Shown: in pieces, positions 9,440-20,570 of the stretch
Layout of the letters: each line of letters starts with the position of its first letter
Position numbering within the stretch: position 1 is the stretch's first letter
Assembly (NCBI GenBank): GCA_051294375.1
Contig: CM119271.1
Coordinates: 8,051,788-8,115,787 of the forward strand
Reading direction: 5' to 3'
DNA: 64,000 nt
Source of the DNA: Paraspadella gotoi
Taxonomy: Eukaryota > Chaetognatha
The notes under the pieces: model-generated
Told to the model about the DNA's origin: nothing
Seen by the model: only the letters and a program-made list of their open reading frames with translations
Database searches by the model: none
Position numbers and translations under genes: made by a program

Positions 9440-11158
9440 TTCCGTCTAGCCGCTTTATGTTCCCTTCTTTCCGTCTTCCCCTTGTCCTCTTGTGATCTTC
9501 CCCTTTCCCTCCTTCTTCCCTCCTCTTCCTCTCCACCTTCCCTTCTGCGCTTTCTTTTATTCTTCCCTTGCCTCTCTTCTCCTTTTCTCCTTTCTCCTCC
9601 TTCAACCTTTTCTCTTTATGGCTTCCACTTTTCGCTTCCCTTTCCTCCCTAGGAGGCTTCCTCTTTAATCTTCCCCTTTCCTCCGCTTCCTTCCCTCGCA
9701 CCTCTCTCTTTTATTTATATTTCTTACTGTTCATCATTCTCCTCCCTTCTCCCTCCCTTCTCTTTCTCTTTATCCTCCCTTTCCATGCCCTTCCTCCGTG
9801 CACCTCCTCTCCTTTTATTTCGTTCCTTTCTCGTTCTTCCCTCCCTCCTTGTTCCCTCCTTTCTCCTTTCCTCTTTATCTTCCCCCTTGTCCTCCCTTCC
9901 TCCCTGCACCTCTTCCTTTTATTCGTTTTCCTTGTCGCATCTCTTCCTCCTCCTTCCTCCGCTCCTTCTCCTTTCCTCTTTATCTTTTCCCCTTTTCCTC
10001 CTTCCTCGCTGCACGCTCCTCTCTCTTTTATTTCTTCTTTCCATCTCTTCTTCCGTACTCCTTCTCACCTCCTCCTCCTTTCCTCTTTACTTATCCCTTT
10101 TGCCTCATTCCTCCCTGCACCTATGCCCTCTCCTTAAAAATCGCGTCGCTTCGAAAAATGAGATCAGAATTTCGTCCTGTTTTTGTTCTTCGACAGATGA
10201 AGCTTTTTTTTTTCAGATTAATTTTTTTTCTCATTTCTTCTTTTTCGATTCCGAGCGACTAAAGCGAGGAATTTTGTCTCCTTCTCTCTCTCTCTATCTC
10301 GTCTCTCATCTCATCTCTCTTCGTCTCTCTCTCGTCTGGTCTCTCTCATCCTCTCTCTCCTCATCTTTCTCTCGGCTCTCTTTCCTCTCTCAGTCTCTTT
10401 CTCTCATTCTCATCACTCTCTCTCGTCTGCTTCTCGCTCTCCGTCTTCTCTTCAGTCTCTCTCGTCCGTCCTCTTCTCTTACTCTCATCCTCCTGCCTCC
10501 GTTTAATTACAGCATTATCCTTTCTCCAACTAAAATGCCCAGGTCGCGGAGAAATGGCGCTATCATCCATTCAAGAAGGACGCGAGACCGGAATTAAGCC
10601 CTGATGAATACCGGAGACTAATGGGATAGAGTTGAGAGAGTTACATCCTCTTCGGGCTTTCATCTGTTTCTTCGTAATGTTTTATATATTTTATTTCCCG
10701 CGCCATTCCTGGACATTCAGACACATCCCTTACCTTTCCTTTAGTATTTGCCTTCCGCAATCCCTTAAATTCCAACCGGTTGTCCACCCCTCCAATTGTT
10801 TTGACTCACTTCTTCGTCCACTTACCCCATGGATTACTTCACGTTCTTCCCCCTTCTTCCTTTTTTAACCAGCGTTCGCCCCGTTCGTTCATCTCTTCTT
10901 CCTTTCTATGTTTCGCCCCCACTATTTCGCTCACTCCCCTCTTTTCTTTACTCGCATCTTCTTCCATTTTTCCTCATTTTTTAAATACCTTTGTTTCTGC
11001 ATCCCTTCTTCCCGACATTGCAACGTTACTTCTTTGAGTTCTTTCCCACTCTTACCCGCCCCCACTTCCCTTCTATGTGTTCCTCGTCACCTATTTTCTC
11101 CCTTCCTCTCTTAGTTTTTTTAAGTATTTATTATTTTCCACTTTCCCCCTTTTCCTCC
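9440..11158 (+). repeat. Direct duplication B (ungapped, insertion-rich copy)
   Basis: Second copy of 7310-8680. The minisatellite has five units ending at 9700, 9800, 9906, 10011 and 10117 (mostly 105-106 bp against 98 bp in copy A). The segment after AATTACAGC is 653 bp against 625 bp. Extra single bases are scattered throughout, the pattern expected of uncorrected long reads. 11159-11555 is pyrimidine-rich sequence without a gene. Confidence 0.9.
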
Positions 11159-11559
11159 CGATGTCCCCGATGCGATCGGCATCTTTAAATACCGATGCCC
11201 CTCTTGTCTCTTTACAACCTTCGCCGCCCCTTTCCATTTCTACTTTCGTTTAGCTACCACTTCCTTATGCCCCGATCGTTTCCCCCTTTTTTCTACACTT
11301 CCCGTCCCTCCCTCCACCGCCCTCTTTGATTTACCAGTCCCCCCAGCCAAACCAGCCATTTCCTCCTCGCTCTCCCAACAAGAGTGCGCAGAAAACCATC
11401 AAGTTCAATAACTCTTCGCTCTCTCGCGCAAAAGAAGATGAAGAGAGAGAGACGAGAGAAAAAAAAACTGTTTTTCTCTCGAAGTTTAATAAATTTCGGA
11501 TTCAAGGGAACATTTTTCCCGTTCGCGGCGTCAACGTTCGCTGCCCCCGGTTAACAAGG

Positions 11560-12320
11560 TGGGGTAGCGAAGCTTGTATGGAAATTTTCATGCTGTCCAC
11601 GCTTGACTATGGCTTCATATGTGTAAGTGGTTACAGGTGGGTAAGCGAGGCCTGTATGAAATTTCTGGCTGTCCCCTTAACTATGGCGTTTTCATAGTGT
11701 AAGTGGTTAACAGGTGGTAGCGAGGCTGTAATTGAAAATTTTCATGCTGTCCAGCCTTAACCTGATGGCTTCAATAGTGTAAAGGTGGTTACAGGTGGGG
11801 TAGCGAGGCTGTAGAAATTTTCTGCTGTCCCACCTTACATATGGCTTCTAGTGTAAGTGGGTTACAGGTTGGGTAGCGAGGCTCGTATGAAGATTTTTGC
11901 TGTCCACTTACTGATGGCTTCATAGTGGTAAGTTGGGTTTACAAGGGTGGGTAGCGAGGCGCTGTAGTGAGAATTTTCTGGCTGTCCAGCCTTGACTAGG
12001 CTTCAATAGTGGGTAAGTGGGTTTACAGGTGGGTAGCGAGGCCTTGTAGTGAAATTTTCTGCTTGTCCACCTTACTAATGGCTTCATAGTGTAGTGGTTA
12101 CAGGTGGGTAAGCGAGGCTGTATGAAAATTTTTCTGGCTTGTCCACCTTACTATGGCCCTTCCATAAGTGTAGTGGTTACAGGTGGGGTAGCGAGGCTGT
12201 AGTGAAATTTCTGCTGGTCCACGCTTACTATGGCTTCACATAGTGTAGGTGGTTACAGGTGGGTAAGCGAGGCTGTATGAAATTTTCTGCTGTCCACCGA
12301 CCTACTATGGCTTCCATAGT
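11560..12320 (+). repeat. ~78-bp satellite, about 10 copies
   Basis: The motif GTAGCGAGGCTGTA recurs near 11567, 11646, 11719, 11803, 11876, 11957, 12037, 12112, 12190 and 12267. Each unit reads approximately: the GCGAGG motif, GAAATTTTCTGCTGTCCACC, TTACTATGGCTTCATAGTG, then TAGTGGTTACAGGTGGG. Spacing varies from 73 to 84 bp because of single-base indels, so read error probably adds to real divergence. GGCTTCATAGTG matches no repeat family I know. Confidence 0.95.
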
Positions 12321-13440
12321 GCCCCTTTTTGAAAGGGGGACGCCTGGATGCGGAAAGAAAACCCAAGAGGCGAACCAGTGAAAAAAGACGACCCAACCGG
12401 AGAGAGCAAAGTCTACCAACCGATCGGAGCGAGCCAATAACTTTGGGGAACCAAAACCAAACAGCCTGGAACAAATAAGTGAAATAAATGAATTATTCAA
12501 TCAATTAATCAATCAATTCGATCGAAATGATCAGTCCCAGTCAAATCGTTCAATCCGTCCACTCCTGCAACTTCACTTGTGATTCGGTCTTAACTTACGA
12601 ACGGTCCCGAGAAGACAAAAGGCTAACACAATCAAAACCAAGAGCAGTCGCGACAAAAGTAAAGCAGAAAACGAAAAAAACGTCCGTAGGTTTAAACATG
12701 AAATTAACGGTGAACTAAAATGAATAAATACTTGACGACACGAACATGTTTTTACAGTCTANNNNNNNNNNNNNNNNNNNNNNNNNTACATCTATTGATA
12801 TCCAGCTTAAATATTTATGAAAGTTACAAAATTATTTGTTTTACCCTATCTTTAAATTGTTTTTTTTTTATATATCGAAAGATATCTTTAATGTTTTAAG
12901 AAAACTTTTTAAAATTGATAAAATATATTTTAAGATTGTAATATTTATATTTTTAATAATATTTACTATTAGCATATTTTTGAATATTCTATGGGTTATT
13001 CTGTCCGATGTTTCTAAATGGATATCATACATCATTCTTATTAGGAAGTCATTTATGTAAAATTTATTTCATCGTAAACAGGAAATAGAAAGGAAAAAAT
13101 TGTCACAGCTTCTCACCCACTTCGGATCCTCACCCAGTTCTTAAACCTCGTCTTCTCTCACCGTAAACAAACGCCCACGAAAACATAAAGCGAGAAAAAC
13201 ATTGGTACAACTATAGACGGGGATGACGATGATGATGACGAAGATGACGACGATCACGACGACGACGACGACGATGACGAAGGAAATGACGAAAAGAATT
13301 ATATTCCAAAGTGCGACATTTCGTCTGCGAATTATCTTGAGAAAGTCGAAACCCACCTATCAGCAGAATCCGGTGAGACCTAATTCTCAAGGTTCTCACG
13401 CGATCCGCCGACGATCCCCGCAACATTTCTCACACATCTT
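12321..13440. other. Mixed sequence with a 25-N gap
   Basis: 12321-12760 is non-repetitive, with a 90-codon minus-strand ORF at 12228-12500 that I do not recognise. 12762-12786 is a 25-N gap. 12790-13080 is AT-rich. 13215-13285 is a GAC/GAT trinucleotide tract. No gene is supported. Confidence 0.6.
12762..12786. other. Assembly gap, 25 N
   Basis: Fixed-size placeholder gap following the insertion-rich block at 9.4-12.7 kb. Confidence 0.99.
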
Positions 13441-13710
13441 ACGCTCTCTCTCTATCTCCCTCTATCTCCCTCTCTCTCCCTTTCCACCCCCCCACCCGGC
13501 AGAAAATAACCTAGGCTCCCTCCCAAGGTCAAAAGTTCCCTTCCCACTCGTTTCCGAAAATTTTGTTTCAGGCTTGCTGGCTTTTCTTTTTGGCGGGGGG
13601 GATAATAATAATTATTATTGTTATTATTTGTTTCTTGTTTGTTTACTTTGCTCGGAAACGAAGGGGGGGGGGAAAGCGTTCTCCGAGGCCGCGTAGCTAA
13701 CGAGTGCGTT

Positions 13711-13787
13711 TCTCTCTCTCTCTCTCTCTCTCATCTCTCCTCTCTCTCTCTCTCTCCTCTCTCTTTCTCTCTCTCTCTCTCATCTCA

Positions 13788-13819
<32 letters not shown>

Positions 13820-13937
13820 TTCTCTCTCTCCTCTCTCCTCTCTCGCTCTCTCTCTCTCTCTCTCCTCGTCCTTCTCTTCTCTCTTCCTCTCTCTCTGTGT
13901 TTTTCCCTTTCAAACTCTCTCTCTCTTCTCTTCTCTC

Positions 13938-14005
<68 letters not shown>

Positions 14006-14085
14006 GTTTTCCTTCAAAACTCTCGTCTCTACTCTCTTCTCTATTTCTCTCTCTCTCCTTCTGTTTCTCGTCTCTACTCTCTCTA

Positions 14086-14116
<31 letters not shown>

Positions 14117-14165
14117 GTCCGTCTTCTCTTCCCTCTCTCTGCATCTCTCATCTCTTGCGCCCTGA
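13711..14165 (+). repeat. Long interrupted CT microsatellite
   Basis: About 450 bp of (CT)n with TCTTCT, TCGTCTC and short TTTTCCCTTTCAAAACTC-like interruptions; the last recurs near 13903, 14008 and 14197. That suggests a higher-order repeat of CT blocks. The 227- and 153-codon open frames are Ser/Leu polymer. Confidence 0.95.
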
Positions 14166-14594
14166 ACTCTCTCATCATCTCTCTAGCTCCTCTCTTCCCA
14201 CTTCAAAACCCTCGTCTTCTCTCTGGTGTTTTTCCCTTGCAAAACGCTTGAGGACCGGAACTAATTGTAACTACCAAGGAGACGGGGAAAGGCAGCGATA
14301 ATAAAACAACGGGAAACCGACCATTAAAAACAAGAGAAAGAAAAGAAAAAAAAGAATTGCGTTTTTGTCTGTCCCAAAACAAAAAAAGGAGAAGGGAATT
14401 AAATAAAGAACAACCAAAGAAAAAACGAAGCAACAACTAGCCAGAGAAATAAAAAAAAAAAATTACGCGGTTTCAAGAAGTTTCACGAGCACATAGGCTT
14501 CTATCGCTTTTCGTTGATTGGTCAGAACATCGACGCGAGACGTCTCTCTACTCCGCCAACTCCGCGCCATACCCTTCCGCCCCACTCTCCTCCG

Positions 14595-14657
14595 CCCCCT
14601 CTCTCTCCGTCCCCCCGGTCCCCCGCCCCTCAACCCCTCCCCCCTTCCCCCTTTCCC
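14595..14657 (-). other. C-tract cluster with G-quadruplex potential on the minus strand
   Basis: C runs of 3-6 bases lie at 14595-14599, 14611-14616, 14620-14624, 14626-14629, 14634-14637, 14639-14644, 14647-14651 and 14655-14657, with loops of mostly 1-4 bases. The minus strand therefore has more than four consecutive G tracts, satisfying the usual G-quadruplex pattern, and the plus strand is i-motif-like. No gene is nearby to assign a role. Confidence 0.6.
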
Positions 14658-14681
14658 ATTCCGCCCCTGCTCACCCCACGA

Positions 14682-15402
14682 GTTGACTTTTCAAGGTTTT
14701 TTTTTCTTTAATCGAGTTTTTTTTTTTTTTATCTGTTTTTTTCTTTTGCAGTCTCGTCAGTCCAAAGACGAACAACAACAGCAAAAACGGACGCACAACA
14801 ACAACAACGACTACATCAATCATTTTTCTCCTTAAAAAAAAAAAAACAGTTTGCGTCGTCGTTAAGCGTCAGTTTTACGACGTCGGCGAAACAACGAAGT
14901 AAAGTGAATAAAGAAACAAAAAAAAAGAAAGAAAAGAAACTCAATTAAAACAAAAGAAACTCACAAAAACCGGACGGAGACCAAAAATTATTCCACAAAA
15001 AACTAAAAACTCGTCGGTTTCCGTTTTTTTTGTTTTGTTTTTCTACCCCGGCGCCGAAACGAAACAAAAAAAAAAAGGAACGACGGCCATCCGTTAAAAA
15101 AAAACAATGCAGGTGTTTCGTACGGGAGAATGAAAAAGAAAAAAGAAAGAAAAAGAAAAGAGAAAGAAAAAAAAGATGCGATTGTGTTATTTGCAGTTTT
15201 TCTTATGAGGCAGCGGCGTATAAATTCGGGCGTCGGCGGAGGAAGAGAGGGAGGCTTTCGCAGGGTTTTTGGAGGACAGAGTTCTGTCTGACGTCTTCTG
15301 TTCTCTCTCTTCTCCTCTGTCTCTCTCTCCTCCTCTCTTCTCTCTCCTCTCTCTCGCATCTCGTCTCTCCTCGTCCTCTCTCTACCGTTCTCAGCTCTCC
15401 GC
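14682..15402 (+). repeat. Direct duplication C, copy 1
   Basis: About 0.7 kb, repeated at 17849-18588. It contains a T-rich tract ending in CAG at 14751, CAACAACAA stretches, a segment that self-complements around the CCGGACGGAG region, TGTGTTATTTGCAG near 15195, and a terminal CT array cut by the 25-N gap. No protein is recognised. Confidence 0.9.
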
Positions 15403-15427
15403 NNNNNNNNNNNNNNNNNNNNNNNNN
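15403..15427. other. Assembly gap, 25 N
   Basis: Fixed-size gap at the end of duplication copy C1, inside its CT array. Confidence 0.99.
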
Positions 15428-16780
15428 AATGTATATATAGGTACGTCAACGCATTTTCAAATTGCTGATCCTTTCTCGAGCTAGCAATCTGAAAGTATCA
15501 AAAAAACAATGTATTTTTTTAGGTCATATTATATTATTTTTTTCTTTTTGTAAAACTCACTTTAGAAAAGGTTTGAAAATTTACCACAATGGCTTGCGCA
15601 AAAAACGGCAACAAAAGAACACATTTTTATTTTTGGGTTGTCTCGAGTAAAGACTCCCAATCGTCAAAAATTCATATTTTGTATGACATTTTATTATTTT
15701 TACGAATAAAAAAAAAAATAATGGTAATTCCGAACGAGAAAAATTCGAAAATGATTATTAATTATTTTGCTTATACAATTTTATTAGGAAAATTCTTGAC
15801 ATTCTTCCTCTTCCTCCCCCACCGCCTTTCTTGATTGGCTGTTGAAAATTTTGTATTTTTTAAAAATTCTCGCGGAAATTTACAAAATTTCACATAGTTT
15901 TACAAATTTCACAGAAATTCAGGAAAAATTTCAGAAAAAATTACATTTCGCCAGGAAATATTTGCCTTCTGTCTGAATATTAAATAATCCCAATACAAAA
16001 TTAAGCAAGATCATCTACCGCGTAGAAAATTTAGTAAAAAAAAAAATTATTCTCCAGAAAAATTTTTCACAGGAAATTTCCAAATTTCAACACAAGAAGA
16101 AGCACAAATTTTCACAGGGAGAAAAAATTACAAAATTCTCACAGAAAAAAAAAAAATACAAAATTTCGTGAAATTGTCTATTCCTTTAATCTTCTCTCTC
16201 TCCCTGCTCTCTTCTCCTTGTTTGTCTCGAACAGAGGAAAATGGTCACGCAGGGAGACGAGAAAACATCTGGTCCCGAGAACGGAGAGAAAATGAAAAAT
16301 GCATGAGGGAGCGTGAGTGAAGGGAGGAGTTCCTATTCCAATCGGAAGCGAGAGCTTTGGGGAAGATTCCCGGGGTCCCAATCGGAGAACACGGAGAATT
16401 TCTGATATGTTGCAAAGCTGCTGGAGATCGAGCTAATTTATTGTTCTGGGTGGATATATAAAAGAAAGGATCGAAAGGGAGAAAAGATAAAGAAGAAAAA
16501 AAAAAATTTTGAAAAATATTATGAATAATTGTCTGTTGAGAATTTCGAAATTCTCCTTGACCACTTGCAAATATTCTGTCAGAATTCTTTACTCTTTACT
16601 CCGCGTTTTCAGAAAAATTTGTAGAAAAGGGAAAGGAAAGAAGGAAGGGAAAAGAGTTCGAATTTCTCAGTGTAGCCAGACAGAGAATGATGGCCAGCTG
16701 TTGTTGGCTAGAATAATAACAACTTTTTTTTGTTTGCCCGCAACCCAGATTCGAAACTCGTTTATGTCTAGATCAATTCT
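15428..16780. other. AT-rich stretch without a gene
   Basis: A/T homopolymer-rich sequence. 15845-16170 contains degenerate repeats of ACAAATTTCACAG-like words. 16180-16440 is more balanced, with a 67-codon unrecognised minus-strand ORF. The palindrome GAGAATTTCGAAATTCTC near 16538 is shared with the satellite that follows. Confidence 0.6.
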
Positions 16781-16783
16781 TTC

Positions 16784-17590
16784 TCCAAAGAATTTTTCTG
16801 AAAAACCGGAGTGAAAAGAGTCAAAAAAATCAAACCGGAGAAAAAATTTGCAACTCTGGTCAAGGAGGAATTTTCGAAATTCTCACGCTTCGGCCACATT
16901 AAAGAAAAGTTAAAGGAAATAATGGTAAAAAAAAATTAAAATTTTTCCGTCGGCTTTTCTTTACAAATTTTTTTTACTGGGAAACCCGGAGTTTGAAGAG
17001 ACGTTGAAAAAAATCAACGGAAAAAACGAAAAATTTTAGCAACTCGGTCAAAAGGAGAATTTCGAAAATTCTCCACGCTTCGGCCACATAAGAAAGTTTT
17101 AAAAGAAAAATAATTTGTAAAAAATTTTAAAATTTTCCGTCTTTTCCACCAAATTTTTCTGGGGGAGGGGGAACCGAACGAGTGAAAGAGCGAAGTTTTT
17201 AGCCGGAAAATTTGCAACTCGGTCAAGTGAGAATTTCGAATTCTCACAGTTCAGACCACATAAAGAATCTAAAGGAAATAGCATATAACTATCTTTTTTT
17301 TTTTTTACAATTTTCCGTCCTTTTTACAAAATTTTTTCTGAAAACCGGAGTGAAGAGCGAAGAGTGTTCTAGACAGGAAAAAGGAAAATTTTTCCAACTC
17401 CCGGTCATCAAGGAGATTTTCGAAATTCTACAGTCAGACCACATAAAGGAACTTAAAGGTAATAACATTATACTAAACTTACTTCCACAAATTTTTTCTT
17501 GGAAACCGGGAGTCCGGCCGGAACTTTGGGCCGGGAGAAAAATTTCCAACCTGGCGTCAATGAGAATTCGAAAACTCTCACGGAACACAC
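16784..17590 (+). repeat. ~180-bp AT-rich satellite, about 4.5 copies
   Basis: Units start near 16840, 17030, 17205, 17385 and 17540. Each reads TTGCAACTCGGTCAAGGAG, then a palindrome related to GAGAATTTCGAAATTCTC, then a TCGGCCACATAAAGAAA-like part, TAAAATTTTCCGTC, and a tail close to TTTTTCTGAAAACCGGAGTG. Copies differ by many single-base indels. Open frames across it are short and unconvincing. Confidence 0.9.
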
Positions 17591-17848
17591 CCCCCACTTT
17601 AACCCTTAACCCACCCTTCACTCGGACACACATGCGGTTGGGTTGCTATACGGCCAACGCTCCTCGGGCCATCTAATACTTACACTTATACTACCACTAT
17701 TTCTCTACTGGTCCAATTGTGCCCCTGACCGCGCTCCTAACAAAAGTAATGTTGATGTTAGTGTTAGCCTGCTCCTCAACCAATTATTATACCTCCCTAC
17801 CCCTATTTCCTCATATTCCCCGCCACCTACCTCACTCCCACGGTATGG

Positions 17849-18521
17849 TTGACGACTTTCCCATCAAGGCTCTCTTTTCTTTAATCGAGTTTTTTTTTTT
17901 TTTTTATCTGTTTTTTCTTTTCAGTCTCGTTCAGTCTCAAAACGAAACAAAACAACAGCAAAAACGACCACGCACAACAACAACAAACGCTACATCAATC
18001 ATTTCTCCTTAAAAAAAAAAAACAGTTTCGCGTCGTCCGTTAACGCGTCAGTTTTTACGACGTCGGCCGAAACAACGAAAAGTTGATAAAGAAAACAAAA
18101 AAAAAAAAGAAAGAAAGGGAGGGAAACTCAATTAAAAACAAATAGAAAAAAAACTCCACAAAAAACCGGACGGAGACCAAAAATTATTCCACAAAAAAAC
18201 TAAAAACTCGTCGGGTTTCCGTTTTTTTTTGTTTTGTTTTCTACCCCGAAACGAAACAAAAAAAAAAGAGGAACGACGGCCATCCGTTAAAAAAAAACAA
18301 TGCAGGTGTTTCGCGGTGAAAGAATGAAAAAAAAAAGAAAGAAAAGAAAAAGAAGAAAAGAAAAAAAAAGATGCGATGTGTTATTTGCAGTTTTTCTTGA
18401 TGACGGGCGTGATAAATTCGGGCGGCGGAGGAAGAGGAGGGCTTTCCGGAGCTTTTGGAGGACAGAGTCTGTCTGACGTGTCTCTGTTCTCTCTCTCTCT
18501 CTTCCTCTTCCTGTCTCTCTC

Positions 18522-18552
<31 letters not shown>

Positions 18553-18588
18553 CTCCTCTCTTCTCTCTCTCTCTCTCTCTCTCGCGAG
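17849..18588 (+). repeat. Direct duplication C, copy 2
   Basis: Second copy of 14682-15402, with the same order of landmarks: T-tract ending in CAG at 17924, CAACAACAA, TTTTACGACGTCGG, TGTGTTATTTGCAG near 18390, and a CT array. It continues past the point where copy 1 is cut by a gap. 17591-17848, between the satellite and this copy, holds nothing I recognise. Confidence 0.9.
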
Positions 18589-19386
18589 GTAAGCAAAGCG
18601 GAATGGGTCATTGCGAGGGCGAGAATAGTTAAATGAATTGAAGATTGTGGTAAGGAAAAGTATAAAAATACATACTTCAGGGATAAGTCAACAAATTTTT
18701 GGGTGGTACATACTATATACGCTGTACAGAACCTTGGAAAAGTTCCTTTACGAAAGAAAACTCATTCAAAGGTTTAAAACGATTAGGTTTTTTTTTCTTC
18801 TTTTTTTGTTCTTGAGAATCACGTCGCTAACGTCTAAATGCGAATTTGCTTTTTTATTTGTGCGCAATGAATTGGCAAGGACGCTTATTGAGAGTAGAAG
18901 CTCGTGGGGAGGTCTTTAGAACGGGATACAGGGTGAAGCGGGGAGAATGGGGCGTACAGGGTGGTTGCGTTACATGAGAAGGAGAGGGAGAAGAAGAGGT
19001 CAAAACATGCCGCTCGGGATTTTGAAAGAAAAAAAAATCAGATAAACTCATCTGAATATGGAGGCATTGAGTGGAGGAAAGGAAAATGGAGGAAAGGAGG
19101 AAAGGAGAGGAGTAGAGGAAGAAGGAGTAGAGAGTGGAGGAAAGGGAGGAAAGAAAAGTAAACATTTAAAAGGAAGGGGATTGAAAAGAAATGAGGAAGT
19201 AGAGAAGTAAGAGAGCTTGAGGAGCAAACGACAGAAAGAAGCAAAAAGAAAAAAGCAAAAAAGTCAGAGGAGAAAATGAGTTAGAAGAGAAAAAGCGAAA
19301 AAGGGAAAAGGCTAGGAGAGCGATGGCGAAAAAATTGGGGAGCTCCTGGAGCAAGATAAAAAGAAGACGAGTCAGATAGGTAAAGG
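18589..19386. other. Purine-rich stretch without a gene
   Basis: 18589-18960 is mixed sequence. 18961-19386 becomes GGA/GAAA-rich. Open frames are short and low complexity. Confidence 0.6.
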
Positions 19387-19570
19387 GCGAAAATTATAGG
19401 AGCAAAATGAAGGAAAAGAGGAGTTATATGAGAAAAAAGCTGAAAAGCGAAAATTATAGGAGCAAAAGAAAAAAGTAGAGGAGCTATAGGAGTAAAGAGG
19501 CGAAAGGCGAAAATTAGAGGAGCAAAAGCAAAGAGAAGAGGAGCAATAGGAGTAAAGAGGCTCTCCGTGA
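19387..19570 (-). repeat. 60-bp tandem repeat, 3 copies, frame-preserving
   Basis: GCGAAAATTATAGGAGCAAA starts at 19387, 19447 and 19507, exactly 60 bp apart. On the minus strand each unit gives a 20-residue repeat resembling FRFSPLYSYSSSFFFCSYN, within an open frame at 19372-19590. The exact multiple of three without indels is suggestive, but the peptide is low complexity and only three copies exist. Confidence 0.75.
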
Positions 19571-19788
19571 CGCGAAGGGCGGATCCGCACCTGTTTTCAC
19601 CTTATTTCCGCGGGAGGCGGCCTCGTCTTTGAACCCTTCGCTGCGTCGTGAGAAAAGAAGAGGGAAAAAAGAAGAAGAAAAAAAAAGAAATGAGAGGGAA
19701 AAAAGAAAAAAAGTACAAAGGCGGGAAAAAAGTAAATGGAAAAGAAAGGATTAGGTTCTGCCCCTCGATTCTCATTGCGACATGAATG

Positions 19789-19812
19789 AGAGAGAGAGAG
19801 AGAGAGCAGAGA

Positions 19813-19860
<48 letters not shown>

Positions 19861-20062
19861 GGAGAGAGAGAGAGAGAGAGAGAGAATTCCTCCTTCTCCG
19901 TCTTGTGAAAGAAAGGCTATTGATTCGTTTCTTGTGATTCAATTTCGATTTCATTTCTTTTCTTTTGAATAATTGATGTTTGATTGTTAATCGATTCGTT
20001 TAAGGTGTATATATTAGTTATATAATACATCGAAAAAGAAAGAAAGAAAGAAAGAAAGAAAA

Positions 20063-20093
<31 letters not shown>

Positions 20094-20532
20094 AGAAAAA
20101 GAAACATTGAAATTAAGAAGGGAGAAAGAAAGAAAGAAAGAAAAGAAAGAAAAGAAAGAATGAAAGAAAGAAGAAAGAAAGAAGAAGAAAGAAGAACGAA
20201 AGAAATTAAGAAAGAAAGAAAGAAAGAAAGAAAGAAATAAAGAAAGAAAAGAAAGAAAAAAAGAAAAAAGAAGAGAAAGAAAGAAAAAAGAAAGAAAAGA
20301 AAGAAGACAAGAAAGTAAAGAAAAAGAAGAGGAAATAAAAAAAAGAAAAGAAAAGAAAAAAGAGAAAGAAAAAAAAGAAAGAAAGAAAAAAAAGATTCCA
20401 TTCCTCTTCGTATTCTCTTTCCCCTCGCTTTTTTTTTACCCAAAAACAGAAAATTTTCTCCGTTTGACGAGAGAGAGAGAGAGGAGAGGAGTAGAGAAGA
20501 GAGAGAGAGAGAGAGAGAGAGAAGAGAGAGAG

Positions 20533-20567
<35 letters not shown>

Positions 20568-20570
20568 CGT
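19789..20570 (+). repeat. GA and GAAA arrays
   Basis: (GA)n at 19789-19886, a GAAA/GAAAA array of about 360 bp at 20033-20395, and (GA)n at 20471-20570. The long minus-strand open frames (Phe/Leu/Ser) are translated repeat. Confidence 0.95.
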
